Assembly (NCBI GenBank): GCA_004297225.1
Contig: SCUI01000010.1
Coordinates: forward strand, 434,001 to 498,000
Length of the DNA stretch: 64,000 nucleotides
Direction: 5' to 3'
Origin: Lysobacteraceae bacterium
GTDB lineage: Bacteria; Pseudomonadota; Gammaproteobacteria; Xanthomonadales; Xanthomonadaceae
The position numbers and the translations under genes were made by a program. The notes under the pieces are model-generated. The model was not told where the DNA came from. It searched no databases and saw nothing but the letters and a program-made list of their open reading frames with translations. This document shows, piece after piece, positions 1 through 8,065 of this stretch (its first letter is position 1; each line of letters begins with the position of its first letter).

Positions 1-427
1 CTGGGCGCACGCACTGCTGCTGGTGCTGATCATCTTCGTGTGGACGCCGCCGCATTTCTGGGCGCTGGCGATCTTCCGCCGCGCCGATTACGCGCGGGCG
101 ATGGTGCCGATGCTGCCGGTCACCCATGGCGTGGAATACACCCGCTGGCAGATCCTGCTGTATACCGTGCTGCTGGTGGTGGTGACGGTGCTGCCGTGGG
201 TCGTCGGCATGAGCGGCAATTTCTACCTCGGCGGCGCGCTGGTGCTGGGTGCGATGTTCCTCTGGTATGCCTGGCGCCTGCTGGATCCGCCGGACGAGTT
301 CTATGCGATGCGGGTGTTCAACTATTCGATCGTGTACCTGATGGCGTTGTTCGCGTTCCTGCTGGTGGACCACTGGATGCTGCCGTACCTGCAGCCGGCG
401 GCGATGATGGAATTCGTGCCCGAGTAG
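1..427 (+). CDS. cyoE: Protoheme IX farnesyltransferase (heme O synthase), C-terminal part
   Basis: Integral membrane prenyltransferase that adds a farnesyl group to protoheme to make heme O for terminal oxidases. The frame is open from base 2, so the start lies before the window. The visible 141 residues carry the UbiA-type signature [14 protein letters not shown] near the beginning, followed by about four hydrophobic segments and a short polar tail. Full-length CyoE/CtaB proteins are about 300 residues, so roughly the N-terminal half is missing. The family call rests on the WTPPHFW motif and the membrane pattern. CyoE and CtaB cannot be distinguished without the upstream oxidase genes. Confidence 0.9.
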   Translation, partial: WAHALLLVLIIFVWTPPHFWALAIFRRADYARAMVPMLPVTHGVEYTRWQILLYTVLLVVVTVLPWVVGMSGNFYLGGALVLGAMFLWYAWRLLDPPDEFYAMRVFNYSIVYLMALFAFLLVDHWMLPYLQPAAMMEFVPE

Positions 428-441
428 ACGGAGATGAAAGC

Positions 442-861
442 GTGAACCGCCTCGACGTCGAATGCGAACAGAAGCTGGACGATTGCGGCGAAGCGTTTAC
501 GCACGTTTCGTTCCACATCGACGGGCGCCCGCTGCTGGAGATGGTCCGGGAGTTCGAGACGGCTTTTGCCGGCGAGCTCGCGGGCGAATACGACACCCAG
601 GCTTGCGACTGCTACACCGAGGAGTTCCTGCTCGGTCGGGACGGTGGACAAGACAAGACGGAACTGCTGTGTTGTACCTGCGGCTGCATGGGCTGCTGGC
701 CGCTCAACGCCAGGATCACCGTCGACGGAAATTCCGTCACCTGGGATGGATTCGAACAGCCCCATCGCGACTGGTCCTACGAAGGCTTCGGCCCGTTCGT
801 GTTCGATCTCGACCAGTACCGCAGCGCCATCGCGGTGATCGGCAGGAGGGTGCCGACATGA
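442..861 (+). CDS. Conserved hypothetical protein with CCTCGCMGCW motif
   Basis: Function unknown. The 139-residue protein has no signal peptide or membrane segment. A cysteine cluster CCTCGCMGCWPL lies at about residues 73-84, followed by a Trp/Phe/Tyr-rich C-terminus (VTWDGFEQPHRDW, then FVFDLDQY). The pattern of a cysteine-rich loop, GCWPL and a later F/Y-rich segment resembles an unannotated bacterial family. Metal binding by the cysteines is possible but only inferred. A GTG start is chosen because it is the first start after the cyoE stop with a Shine-Dalgarno-like GGAG about 8 bases upstream. The stop overlaps the next ATG by four bases, which suggests co-translation with the MAPEG gene. 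Confidence 0.72.
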   Translation: MNRLDVECEQKLDDCGEAFTHVSFHIDGRPLLEMVREFETAFAGELAGEYDTQACDCYTEEFLLGRDGGQDKTELLCCTCGCMGCWPLNARITVDGNSVTWDGFEQPHRDWSYEGFGPFVFDLDQYRSAIAVIGRRVPT

Positions 862-1283
862 CATCACCAAGCGCGATCGCGCTGGCCGGATTCATCTCCT
901 GGGCGCTGCTGCTGCTGGTGCTGATGGAGGTCATCCGCTCGCAACTCGTCCTGCGCGGCAAGGTCGCCGCGAACGCATTCACGCCGGACAACGCCGGGCT
1001 GTCGCCTTTCATGCAGCGCCTGGCCCGCGCCCATGCGAACTGCGTCGAGGGACTGCCGATCTTCGGCGGCCTCCTGCTGGTGGCCATCGCAACCGAAAGG
1101 ACAGGAATCACCGATTCGATGGCCTACGTGTTCCTGGCCGCGCGGATCTTCCAGTCGCTCGTGCACCTGGCCTCGCTGGGCAAGGTTGCCGTTACCGTTC
1201 GTTTTGGCGCATTTGCCATCCAGTTGGCGATCGGGTTGTACTGGGCCTTCGGTCTCCTGGTGTCGCTGGTTGGAATGGAGTAA
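858..1283 (+). CDS. MAPEG family membrane protein
   Basis: A small integral membrane protein of 141 residues with four hydrophobic segments (about residues 5-25, 60-80, 85-105 and 115-138). The segment RLARAHANCVEGLPIFGGLL is typical of MAPEG proteins (membrane-associated proteins in eicosanoid and glutathione metabolism), where the polar A-N-x-x-E cluster between helices is conserved. Bacterial members are mostly uncharacterised and some have glutathione transferase or peroxidase activity. The ATG overlaps the preceding stop (ATGA) and is preceded by GGAGGG. No substrate can be read from the sequence. Confidence 0.82.
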   Translation: MTSPSAIALAGFISWALLLLVLMEVIRSQLVLRGKVAANAFTPDNAGLSPFMQRLARAHANCVEGLPIFGGLLLVAIATERTGITDSMAYVFLAARIFQSLVHLASLGKVAVTVRFGAFAIQLAIGLYWAFGLLVSLVGME

Positions 1284-1286
1284 TGC

Positions 1287-1682
1287 ATGGCCAAGATGAT
1301 CAAGGGCCCCTCCTCGCGCAGGCCGCCGGTGCCGGCAAAGGGCCATGCGGAAATCGCCAATTGGATGGAGACGGTGATGCCGGCGGTGAAGCCGATCGTC
1401 GAGCGCCTGGACGCGATCATCCGCAAAGAGCTCAAGGGCTTGCAGTACGCGGTCAAGTGGCAGCACGCGTTCTATGGATTGCCGGACGAGGGCTGGATCA
1501 TCGAGATCGGGGCCTACCATGTCTCGGTGAACATCGTGTTCCATGGCGGTGCGGAGTTCGACGACCCGCCGGAACTCGGCGAGGGCGCGCGCTATGTCAA
1601 GCTGCGCTCGGTCGAGGAGGCCAGCGCGCCGCAAGTTCGCGCGTGGATCCGCGAGGCACGCCGTCATTCCGGGTGGAAGTAG
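1287..1682 (+). CDS. DUF1801 (YdhG-like) protein
   Basis: A soluble 131-residue protein. The features GLQYAVKWQHAFYG, then WIIEIGAYHVSVNIVFHGG, then YVKLRSVEEA match the DUF1801/YdhG fold, which resembles an SRPBCC-like or iron-chaperone fold. The molecular function of the family is not established. The gene starts three bases after the MAPEG stop and ends five bases before crcB, so it probably lies in one transcription unit with both. There is nothing unusual in length or composition. Confidence 0.8.
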   Translation: MAKMIKGPSSRRPPVPAKGHAEIANWMETVMPAVKPIVERLDAIIRKELKGLQYAVKWQHAFYGLPDEGWIIEIGAYHVSVNIVFHGGAEFDDPPELGEGARYVKLRSVEEASAPQVRAWIREARRHSGWK

Positions 1683-1686
1683 GGCG

Positions 1687-2070
1687 ATGAACGGAACGTT
1701 GCTGGTCGGGTTGGGTGGGTTCCTGGGTGCCATCGCACGTTACAAGCTCGGCGCTGCGATCACCCACGGCACCGGACTCGTGCGGTTCCCGATCGGCACT
1801 TTCGCCGTCAACCTGGTCGGTTGCCTCGCGATCGGGCTGCTCGCCGGCGTGGTCGCGCGCTACCACGTGCTGGGCACCGAGGCGCGCCTGTTCCTGTTCA
1901 CGGGCCTGCTTGGCGGGTTCACCACGTTCTCGGCATTCGGGTTGGAATCGGTCGAGCTGCTGCGCCGCGGCGAGTTGGCCGTGGCCGGCTTGTATGCTGG
2001 CGGCAGCGTCGTCGCCGGGCTGGCCGCAGTCTGGCTGGGCCTGAAGCTGATCGAGCTGATTCCACATTGA
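1687..2070 (+). CDS. crcB: Fluoride ion channel CrcB/Fluc
   Basis: Exports fluoride across the cytoplasmic membrane as a dual-topology dimer. The 127-residue protein has four membrane segments and the family hallmarks GGFLGAIARY near the N-terminus, the polar-track asparagine in FAVNLVGC, and GGFTTFSAFGLE with the Phe-box and Thr/Ser residues that line the pore. Length is normal. The ATG at 1687 is preferred over upstream in-frame starts that would run through the DUF1801 gene. No fluoride riboswitch is visible because the upstream sequence is coding. Confidence 0.93.
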   Translation: MNGTLLVGLGGFLGAIARYKLGAAITHGTGLVRFPIGTFAVNLVGCLAIGLLAGVVARYHVLGTEARLFLFTGLLGGFTTFSAFGLESVELLRRGELAVAGLYAGGSVVAGLAAVWLGLKLIELIPH

Positions 2071-2081
2071 GGAGCGCCACC

Positions 2082-2426
2082 ATGCACGAAGGAAGCTGTC
2101 ATTGCGGCGCCGTCCGCTACGCCGTGGAAGGCACCCCGGAAAAGGCGATCGAGTGCAACTGCTCGCATTGCCAGCGCAAGGGACTGCTGCTGTGGTTCGT
2201 GCCGCGCGACGCGCTGGCGATCCGGGAGGGTGGCGAAAGCCTTGCCGAATACACCTTCAACAAGCGCGTGATCCGCCACCAGTTCTGCCCGACCTGCGGC
2301 GTGCAGCCGTTTTCCTTCGGACAAGACAAGTCCGGCGCCGAAATGGCGGCGATCAACGTCCGCTGCCTGGAGGGCGTCGACCTTGACGCGATCGAGCGGG
2401 TGCCGGTGAACGGCAAGGACTTCTGA
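2082..2426 (+). CDS. GFA/CENP-V family zinc protein
   Basis: A 114-residue member of the glutathione-dependent formaldehyde-activating (GFA)/CENP-V superfamily. It shows the zinc ligand pattern of the family: CHCG at residues 6-9, CNCSHC at about 27-32, and CPTCG at about 73-77, each within the expected beta-sandwich spacing. Many members are annotated from the Gfa enzyme of Paracoccus, but the catalytic role of Gfa has been questioned and most homologues are unassigned. The ATG follows GGAGCG by a normal distance. True formaldehyde genes (adhC, fghA) lie 20 kb away. Confidence 0.85.
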   Translation: MHEGSCHCGAVRYAVEGTPEKAIECNCSHCQRKGLLLWFVPRDALAIREGGESLAEYTFNKRVIRHQFCPTCGVQPFSFGQDKSGAEMAAINVRCLEGVDLDAIERVPVNGKDF

Positions 2427-2431
2427 TCCCC

Positions 2432-2770
2432 ATGGAAGAGATCGCCTGGGACGATTTCATGAAGGTGGAGTTGCGCGTCGGCAGGATCATCGGCGCAGAG
2501 CCGTTTCCCCAGGCGCGCAAGCCGGCGTACAAGCTGCAGGTGGATTTCGGCCCCGAGGTCGGCGTGCGCAAGTCCAGCGCGCAGGTGACCGCGTTGTACA
2601 CCGTCGATGAACTGGTGGGCCGCCTGGTGGTAGGCGTGGTGAACTTCCCCAGGAAGCAGATTGGTCCGTTCGTCTCGGAGTGCCTGGTCACGGGATTCCA
2701 CGACGCGGAAGGCCGCGTCGCCCTGTGCGTACCCGACAAGCCGGTGCCGCTGGGGACGCGGCTGCTTTGA
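2432..2770 (+). CDS. CsaA-like tRNA-binding (OB-fold) protein
   Basis: A 112-residue stand-alone tRNA-binding domain related to CsaA and to the C-terminal domain of methionyl-tRNA synthetase. The N-terminal [15 protein letters not shown] and the segments [11 protein letters not shown] and [15 protein letters not shown] are characteristic of this OB fold, as is the final [14 protein letters not shown]. CsaA has been described as a secretion-associated chaperone and as a tRNA binder, and the role here is not shown by the sequence. The gene lies five bases after the GFA gene, consistent with an operon. Confidence 0.88.
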   Translation: MEEIAWDDFMKVELRVGRIIGAEPFPQARKPAYKLQVDFGPEVGVRKSSAQVTALYTVDELVGRLVVGVVNFPRKQIGPFVSECLVTGFHDAEGRVALCVPDKPVPLGTRLL

Positions 2771-2795
2771 CATGCCATCGGGGCGCGGCCGCTTG

Positions 2796-3614
2796 ATGCA
2801 TGCAAGGCGGGCCGTCGCGAGCCTGGTCGTGCTGTGGCTGCTTTCGCCAGCGCCTGCAATCGCCACCGAAGCTGCGCGGCTGCTCCAGCAGGCCATTGGC
2901 CACCATTCGCTGGTGCTGCTGGGCGAGATGCACGGGACCCGGGAAATTCCAGCGATCAGCGGAGAGCTCGTCGCCCGTTACGCGAAGGACGAGGCAGTGC
3001 TGCTGGCCCTGGAAGCCAATGCCGGCGACCAGGCACGCGTGGAACGGTTCCTTCGCTCGGACGGAGGCGTGTCGGCGAAAGCCGACCTGCTCTCCGGCGA
3101 GCACTGGCAGGAGATCCACCATGACGGGCGCGACAGCGCGGCGATGTTCGCGCTGCTCGAGCAGGTCCGGCAATTGCGCGCGTCGGGCAGGAAGGTGGAT
3201 GTCGTCATGTTCGATGACGCAGGCCAAGCCGATCGCGACACGCGCATGGCCGAAGCGATCCGCGCGGCCGTGACCGCGCATCCGGGAGCGCGCACGCTGG
3301 CACTGATGGGCAACGTGCACGCGATGACCGGCGAGCCCCCCGTGATGCTCTCCGATGGCAAGCCGTTCGTGCCGCCCAGGACCGTCGGTGTGCATCTGGC
3401 CGACCTCTCTCCGCTTTCCATCGTGTTCCGCGCGAACGAGGGCAGCTTCTGGACGTGCATGCGCGAGCAGTGCGGCGAACAACCCGTGATCCCGGGCGCC
3501 GCTGCTACGGGTGTGCTGCCGAGGATGGAAGAAAACGGCGTGGGCGCGGCGTGGATGCTGACGCTGCTGCTGCCTCGTTTCACTGCGTCGCCGCCCGCCA
3601 TCGACGAGCCCTGA
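2796..3614 (+). CDS. Secreted ChaN/Tiki-superfamily-like protein
   Basis: An exported protein of 272 residues. From the ATG at 2796 it begins with a signal peptide (positive MHARRA, a hydrophobic core, cleavage after ATA). The mature part starts with LVLLGEMHGTREIP, and later MGNVHAM, which resemble the conserved Glu and His positions of the ChaN/Tiki/TraB superfamily (haem-binding or metalloprotease-like proteins). An ATG at 2772 would add eight residues before the signal peptide and is less likely. Assignment to the superfamily is by motif only, and an erythromycin-esterase-like relation is an alternative. It converges with dnaG, and the 23-base gap shows no terminator. Confidence 0.68.
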   Translation: MHARRAVASLVVLWLLSPAPAIATEAARLLQQAIGHHSLVLLGEMHGTREIPAISGELVARYAKDEAVLLALEANAGDQARVERFLRSDGGVSAKADLLSGEHWQEIHHDGRDSAAMFALLEQVRQLRASGRKVDVVMFDDAGQADRDTRMAEAIRAAVTAHPGARTLALMGNVHAMTGEPPVMLSDGKPFVPPRTVGVHLADLSPLSIVFRANEGSFWTCMREQCGEQPVIPGAAATGVLPRMEENGVGAAWMLTLLLPRFTASPPAIDEP

Positions 3615-3637
3615 GCTTGTACCGCTCCCAGGGGGAG

Positions 3638-5380
3638 TCAGGGCGTTCGGGATGTCAACAGGTTGCCCAGCAGGGCGCGCATCTCTTCCTTGTCGCGCAC
3701 GTCCAGGCCGGACTCGCGCTGCTTGGCCTGCAGCTCGTCGATGCGCTGCTGCACGGTCTGGCGCTCCAGCTGCGCCATCGCGTCGAGGAATTCGGTGCGC
3801 CAGGCGGCTTCCTCGCCGGGGTGCGATTGCATCGCCAGCTTCTGCAGCGCCGCGCCTTCTTCGCGTTCGGCGAAATGCTCCAGGATCGCGCCGGCACGGA
3901 TGTCGGGGCGTTCACGCACCAGCGCCACCAGTTCGGCCAGCAACGCGACGCCGGGCTGGCGCAAGGCAGCGAACGTGTACGGCGGCTCCAGTTCCAGCGC
4001 CAGTTGCGGCCGCTGCAGCAACAGCGCGATCGCGCCGCGCACCAAGCTGCGCTTCGGCGTCGGCGCGCCGCGACCGCCGCCGTGCGTGCGCTGCGCCGGC
4101 ACATGCGTTTCCGGCGAACTGGCGCGCGCCCCCAGGCCGGTGAGCTCGGTCAACCGCTGCTTCATCAGGTCGCCGAACGCGCCATCGGGAATCTGCGCCA
4201 GGTAAGGTTTGCAGCGTTCGGCCAGCCGGGCCTTGCCGTCCAGCGTCCCGAGGTTCACGTCCGCGGTCAGTTGCGCGTAGAAGAATTCCGACAGCGGCGT
4301 CGCTTCGCGCAGGCGCGCGTCGAAACCCTCGCTGCCTTCCTGGCGGACGATGCTGTCCGGGTCCTCGCCGTCGGGCAGGAACAGGAAGAATGCCTGCCGC
4401 CCCTCGCGCATGCGCGGCAGCACCGACTCCAGCGCCTTCCACGCGGCCGCGCGGCCGGCGCGGTCGCCGTCGAAGCAGAAGAACACGTCCGGCGCGTTGC
4501 GGAACAACAGCTCGGCGTGGTCCGGCGTGGTTGCAGTGCCGAGCGTGGCCACCGCCTGGCTGACGCCGTACTGCGCCAGCGCGACCACGTCCATGTAGCC
4601 CTCCACCACGACCAGGCGCTCGAGCTTGCTGTTGGCCTGTTTCGCCTGCCACAGGCCGTACAGTTCGCGGCCCTTGTGGAACAGCGCGGTCTCGGGCGAA
4701 TTCAGGTACTTCGGCGAATCCTCGGGGTCGATGACCCGGCCGCCGAATGCGATCGTGCGCCCGCGCCGGTCGTGGATCGGGAACATCAGCCGGTCGCGGA
4801 ACTTGTCGTAGACCGAGCCCTTCTCGTTCCTGGAGAACAGCCCCGCGCGTTCCAGCAGCTGCATGCGCCGCTCGTCGGTACCCAGCGCGTCGCGCAGGCC
4901 GTTGAACCCGTCCGGCGCATAGCCGATGCCGAAACGCTCGACGATGCCGGGATCGATCGCGCGCTTTTCGACGTAGGCGCGCGCCTTGTCGCTGGCGGCC
5001 AGCTGCCGGCGGAAGAACTGCGCGGCCGCTTCCAGCGCCGCGTACAGGTCGCGCGTGCTGCTGTCCTCGTTGTTCTGCCGGGTGTCGCGCGGCACTTCCA
5101 TGCCGACCCGCCGCGCCAGTTCGTCCACCGCGTCGAGGAACTCGAGGCGGTCGTAGTTCATCAGGAACGAGATCGCGGTGCCGTGCGCGCCGCAGCCGAA
5201 GCAGTGGTAGAACTGCTTGGTCGGCGAGACGGTGAACGAAGCGGAGCGTTCGTCGTGGAACGGGCAGCGCGCCGCGTATTCCTTGCCCTGCCGCTTCAAC
5301 GGCACCCGCGCCTGCACCACCTCGACGATGTCGGTGCGGGCCAGCAGGTCGTCGATGAATGCGTCGGGGATGCGGGCCAT
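3638..5380 (-). CDS. dnaG: DNA primase
   Basis: Synthesises RNA primers for the replication fork. The 580-residue protein has the N-terminal zinc-binding domain (CPFHDERSASF and FYHCFGCGAHG, residues about 40-65), the TOPRIM core with VVVEGYMDVVALAQYG and the acidic FFCFDGDRAGRAAAW motif, and a C-terminal helicase-binding region. Length and motif order are normal for proteobacterial DnaG. The start is set at the universally seen MARIPDAFI. In many proteobacteria dnaG lies in rpsU-(yqeY)-dnaG-rpoD. Here a forward gene separates it from yqeY, and no rpoD follows. Confidence 0.96.
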   Translation of the reverse strand: MARIPDAFIDDLLARTDIVEVVQARVPLKRQGKEYAARCPFHDERSASFTVSPTKQFYHCFGCGAHGTAISFLMNYDRLEFLDAVDELARRVGMEVPRDTRQNNEDSSTRDLYAALEAAAQFFRRQLAASDKARAYVEKRAIDPGIVERFGIGYAPDGFNGLRDALGTDERRMQLLERAGLFSRNEKGSVYDKFRDRLMFPIHDRRGRTIAFGGRVIDPEDSPKYLNSPETALFHKGRELYGLWQAKQANSKLERLVVVEGYMDVVALAQYGVSQAVATLGTATTPDHAELLFRNAPDVFFCFDGDRAGRAAAWKALESVLPRMREGRQAFFLFLPDGEDPDSIVRQEGSEGFDARLREATPLSEFFYAQLTADVNLGTLDGKARLAERCKPYLAQIPDGAFGDLMKQRLTELTGLGARASSPETHVPAQRTHGGGRGAPTPKRSLVRGAIALLLQRPQLALELEPPYTFAALRQPGVALLAELVALVRERPDIRAGAILEHFAEREEGAALQKLAMQSHPGEEAAWRTEFLDAMAQLERQTVQQRIDELQAKQRESGLDVRDKEEMRALLGNLLTSRTP

Positions 5381-5444
5381 GCTTGCGTGGGCGGCAATCG
5401 GATGGTGAAGTGGCGGGAACGTCGTGGGCTCGGGGGGTGTTGCG

Positions 5445-6116
5445 ATGTCCTTTCTTCGAACTGGTCCGTGGTGCCTGGTGCTGCTCCTGGGCCTCGTCCC
5501 GGCGCCGGCATCGGCAGCCGACAAGCAAGCGGTGTTGGAGTTCGCCATGGCGGTCGATGCCCAGGGCCACCCGACGGACGTCAGGGCGCCGGAAGGCTTG
5601 TCCCCTAGTATCGGTGAAAGCGTGCAGGCGTGGGCCCGCGACCTGCGGTTCGTGCCGGCGACGGTGGATGGCGTCGCGCAGCCATCCACCACCACGCTCT
5701 ACCTGACGTTCTCGGTGGGGGACGACGGGACCTCGCGGATCGTCAACGCCAGTACCGGGCCAGGCCTCGTGCTTGGACGGACGGGCGAGCCGCCGGTGCA
5801 CGACGGCGCCGGCTACGTGCGGATCGAATACGACGGCACCGGCAAGGTGACCGACGCCCATTTCGAGCACCAGGCGGCACACAACGTCGATCGCAGCTTC
5901 TGGCGCTGGGCCGAGAGCTTCGCGAAGAACACCACGATCGTGCCGGAAACGGTTGGTGGCGCGCCGGTGGCCGGCACCGCGCGCATTCCCCTGTTGTATT
6001 GCCGCCAGCGTTGCCCGCCGCTGCCGCCATTGCCGACGGATAGCGGCACGACGCTCGGGGACAGGCTGGTCGCGGAGTCGCTGTTGCGCCCGGCAACGGG
6101 GACCGGAACCCCGTAA
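5445..6116 (+). CDS. Secreted protein with two TonB-C-like repeats
   Basis: A 223-residue exported protein: signal peptide (residues 1-24, cleavage after ASA), then two similar halves. Each half has a small beta-rich pattern in which a D-x-x-G-x-x-T-D turn is followed by a helix and then an F/I-V-P element (RFVPATVDGVAQP and TIVPETVGGAPV). That spacing resembles the TonB C-terminal fold used in many orphan energy-transducer-like proteins. A C-terminal CRQRC pair could form a disulfide. No function is known. It lies on the opposite strand between dnaG and yqeY and starts 64 bases from the dnaG start, so the two share a divergent promoter region. Confidence 0.7.
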   Translation: MSFLRTGPWCLVLLLGLVPAPASAADKQAVLEFAMAVDAQGHPTDVRAPEGLSPSIGESVQAWARDLRFVPATVDGVAQPSTTTLYLTFSVGDDGTSRIVNASTGPGLVLGRTGEPPVHDGAGYVRIEYDGTGKVTDAHFEHQAAHNVDRSFWRWAESFAKNTTIVPETVGGAPVAGTARIPLLYCRQRCPPLPPLPTDSGTTLGDRLVAESLLRPATGTGTP

Positions 6117-6135
6117 GCGCCGATCTGGCCGGGCC

Positions 6136-6582
6136 TCAACCCGCCAGGCGCAGCTTCACCAGTTTCGAGACCTCGCCCATGTCGGCCTGGCCGGCCAGGC
6201 GAGGCTTGAGCACCGCCATGAGCTTGCCCATGTCGGAGGGGCTGCTGGCGCCGGTCTCGGCCACGGCGGCCTCGATGGCGGCCTGGATCGCCGCGGCGTC
6301 GAGCTTGGCCGGCAGGTAGGCCTCGATCACGGCGAGCTCGGCCCGCTCGATGTCGGCCAGGTCTTGGCGGTTGGCGGCGTCGAACTGGCTGATCGAGTCG
6401 CGGCGCTGCTTGACCATCTTCTCCAGCACGGCCAGCACCTGGGCGTCGTCCAGCGTGATGCGCTCGTCCACTTCCTTCTGCTTGATCGCCGCGTTGATCA
6501 GGCGGATCACGCCCAGGCGCGGCTTGTCGCCGGACTTCATGGCGGCCTTCATGTCGTCGGTGAGCTGGGTCTTGAGGGACAT
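6136..6582 (-). CDS. yqeY: GatB/YqeY domain protein
   Basis: A soluble 148-residue protein of the YqeY family, related to the tail domain of the GatB amidotransferase subunit, which binds tRNA. Recognisable parts are the N-terminal LKTQLTDDMKAAMKSGDK, the central RQDLADIERAELAVIEAYLP and the C-terminal MGKLMAVLKPRLAGQADM. The biological role in bacteria is unsettled. It is the usual neighbour of rpsU and dnaG in this lineage. Here rpsU lies 121 bases upstream on the same strand, and that gap contains a hairpin and a GTAG palindromic repeat that could uncouple the two genes. Confidence 0.93.
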   Translation of the reverse strand: MSLKTQLTDDMKAAMKSGDKPRLGVIRLINAAIKQKEVDERITLDDAQVLAVLEKMVKQRRDSISQFDAANRQDLADIERAELAVIEAYLPAKLDAAAIQAAIEAAVAETGASSPSDMGKLMAVLKPRLAGQADMGEVSKLVKLRLAG

Positions 6583-6603
6583 GGGGTGCTCCGGGGAGGT
6601 GGC

Positions 6604-6626
6604 AGCCGACCATGGGTCGGCTCTAC
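6604..6626 (-). repeat. GTAG-type REP palindrome (copy 1)
   Basis: A 23-base element reading AGCCGACCATGGGTCGGC followed by TCTAC, so its GTAG end is on the minus strand. The inner part is a near-perfect palindrome centred on CCATGG. It lies 78 bases 3' of rpsU and 21 bases before the yqeY start. The same element occurs eight times in the window. Confidence 0.93.
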
Positions 6627-6633
6627 AAACAAC

Positions 6634-6665
6634 GAAGGCCGGCGACGCGAGGCGTGCCGGCCTTC
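6634..6665 (-). terminator. Hairpin between rpsU and yqeY
   Basis: A perfect 10-base inverted repeat (GAAGGCCGGC and GCCGGCCTTC) with a 12-base loop, just downstream of the rpsU stop on the minus strand. On that strand it is followed by CGTTGTTT, a weak T-rich tail, so it is a plausible partial terminator or attenuator giving higher rpsU than yqeY expression. The function is inferred. Confidence 0.6.
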
Positions 6666-6703
6666 GGGAATGCAATGGGCGCGCGGCCGGGGCCGCGGCG
6701 GCC

Positions 6704-6919
6704 TCAATACATCCGCTGGCGCTTGGTGACGTCGCGCGAGCTGCGGCGGGCCTGGCGCTTCACCGCGGCGGCGGCCTTGCGCTTGCGCTCCTGGGTCGGC
6801 TTCTCGTAGAACTCGCGCTTGCGGGTCTCGGCGAGGACGCCGGCCTTCTCGCAGGTGCGCTTGAAGCGACGGAGGGCAAACTCGAAAGGCTCGTTTTCGC
6901 GGACTTTGACGCTGGGCAT
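6704..6919 (-). CDS. rpsU: 30S ribosomal protein S21
   Basis: A small basic ribosomal protein of 71 residues that helps mRNA anti-Shine-Dalgarno pairing on the 30S subunit. The N-terminus [20 protein letters not shown] and the internal [14 protein letters not shown] are diagnostic, and the length matches gammaproteobacterial S21. It is divergent from tsaD, the usual arrangement in this group, with 68 bases between the two starts. It heads the rpsU-yqeY unit. Confidence 0.97.
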   Translation of the reverse strand: MPSVKVRENEPFEFALRRFKRTCEKAGVLAETRKREFYEKPTQERKRKAAAAVKRQARRSSRDVTKRQRMY

Positions 6920-6987
6920 GCGATATCTCGGCTGAGGGTCCTGCCGGATCGGGCAGGGGAAGCCGCGTATGATAACGGCTCCCCCAG

Positions 6988-8043
6988 ATGGCGCGCAACT
7001 GCTTGATCGTCCTCGGCATCGAGACTTCCTGCGACGAGACCGGCGTGGCGGTGTACGACACCGCCCATGACGGCCGCGCCCGGCCCGGCGCCGAAGGCCT
7101 GCGCGCGCACGCCGTGTACAGCCAGATCGCCCTGCACGCCGAATACGGCGGCGTGGTCCCCGAGCTGGCCAGCCGCGACCACGTGCGCAAGCTGCTGCCG
7201 CTGGTGCGCCAGACCCTGGCCGAGGCCGGGCTCTCGACCCGCGACCTGGACGGGGTGGCCTATACGGCCGGACCGGGGCTGGTCGGCGCCCTGCTGGTCG
7301 GCGCCGGCGTGGCCCGGGCCCTGGCCTGGGCGCTGGAGATTCCGGCCATCGCGGTCCACCACATGGAAGGCCACCTGCTGGCGCCGCTGCTGGAGGACCC
7401 GGAGTTGAAGCCGCCGTTCGTCGCCCTGCTGGTCTCCGGCGGCCACACCCAGCTGGTCGCGGTCGAGGCCATGGGCCAGTACCGCCTGCTCGGCGAGACC
7501 CTGGACGACGCCGCCGGCGAGGCTTTCGACAAGACCGCCAAGCTGATGGGGCTGCCGTACCCGGGCGGCCCGCAGCTGGCGAAGCTGGCCGAACTGGGCA
7601 CGCCGGGACGGTTCAAGTTCGCCCGGCCGATGACCGACCGTCCGGGACTGGACTTCAGCTTCAGCGGCCTCAAGACCCAGGTGCTGCTGGCCTGGAAGGC
7701 CAGCGACCAGGGCGAACGGACCCGGGCCGACATCGCCCGTGGCTTCGAGGACGCGGTGGTCGACACGCTGGCGATCAAGTGCGGGCGTGCACTCGATGCC
7801 GCCGGTTGCGAGACCCTCGTGGTCGCCGGCGGCGTCGGCGCCAACCGGCGGCTGCGCGAAAAGCTGCAGGCGATGGCCCGCGCGCGCGGCGGCCAGGTCC
7901 GCTTCCCGCGGCCGGCGCTGTGCACCGACAACGGCGCGATGATCGCCTTCGCCGGCGCGCTGCGGCTCGAGGCCGGGCAACACGAGGATGCCGCGGTGCA
8001 CGTCACCCCGCGCTGGGACATGGCGACCCTGCCGGCGATGTGA
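6988..8043 (+). CDS. tsaD: tRNA N6-adenosine threonylcarbamoyltransferase
   Basis: Transfers the threonylcarbamoyl group from TC-AMP to A37 of ANN-decoding tRNAs, acting with TsaB and TsaE. The 351-residue protein has the ASKHA-fold N-terminus [17 protein letters not shown], the metal-binding [12 protein letters not shown] at about residues 113-124, the phosphate motif VSGGHTQLV, and the C-terminal [12 protein letters not shown]. Length is normal. The ATG at 6988 is followed by a short MARNC leader, and the usual Met start of the family aligns a few residues later, so the first codons are less certain. Folate genes follow 22 bases downstream on the same strand. Confidence 0.96.
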   Translation: MARNCLIVLGIETSCDETGVAVYDTAHDGRARPGAEGLRAHAVYSQIALHAEYGGVVPELASRDHVRKLLPLVRQTLAEAGLSTRDLDGVAYTAGPGLVGALLVGAGVARALAWALEIPAIAVHHMEGHLLAPLLEDPELKPPFVALLVSGGHTQLVAVEAMGQYRLLGETLDDAAGEAFDKTAKLMGLPYPGGPQLAKLAELGTPGRFKFARPMTDRPGLDFSFSGLKTQVLLAWKASDQGERTRADIARGFEDAVVDTLAIKCGRALDAAGCETLVVAGGVGANRRLREKLQAMARARGGQVRFPRPALCTDNGAMIAFAGALRLEAGQHEDAAVHVTPRWDMATLPAM

Positions 8044-8065
8044 GCGGCCATGTAATCTGCAGGCC

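Noticed and set aside
1687-2070. Fluoride riboswitch upstream of crcB
   Set aside because: The upstream sequence is the coding end of the DUF1801 gene with a five-base gap, leaving no room for an aptamer.
3455-5608. A 717-codon plus-strand frame over dnaG
   Set aside because: It is antisense to a complete DnaG with all motifs, and its translation is Arg/Gln/His/Val-rich as typical of shadow frames.
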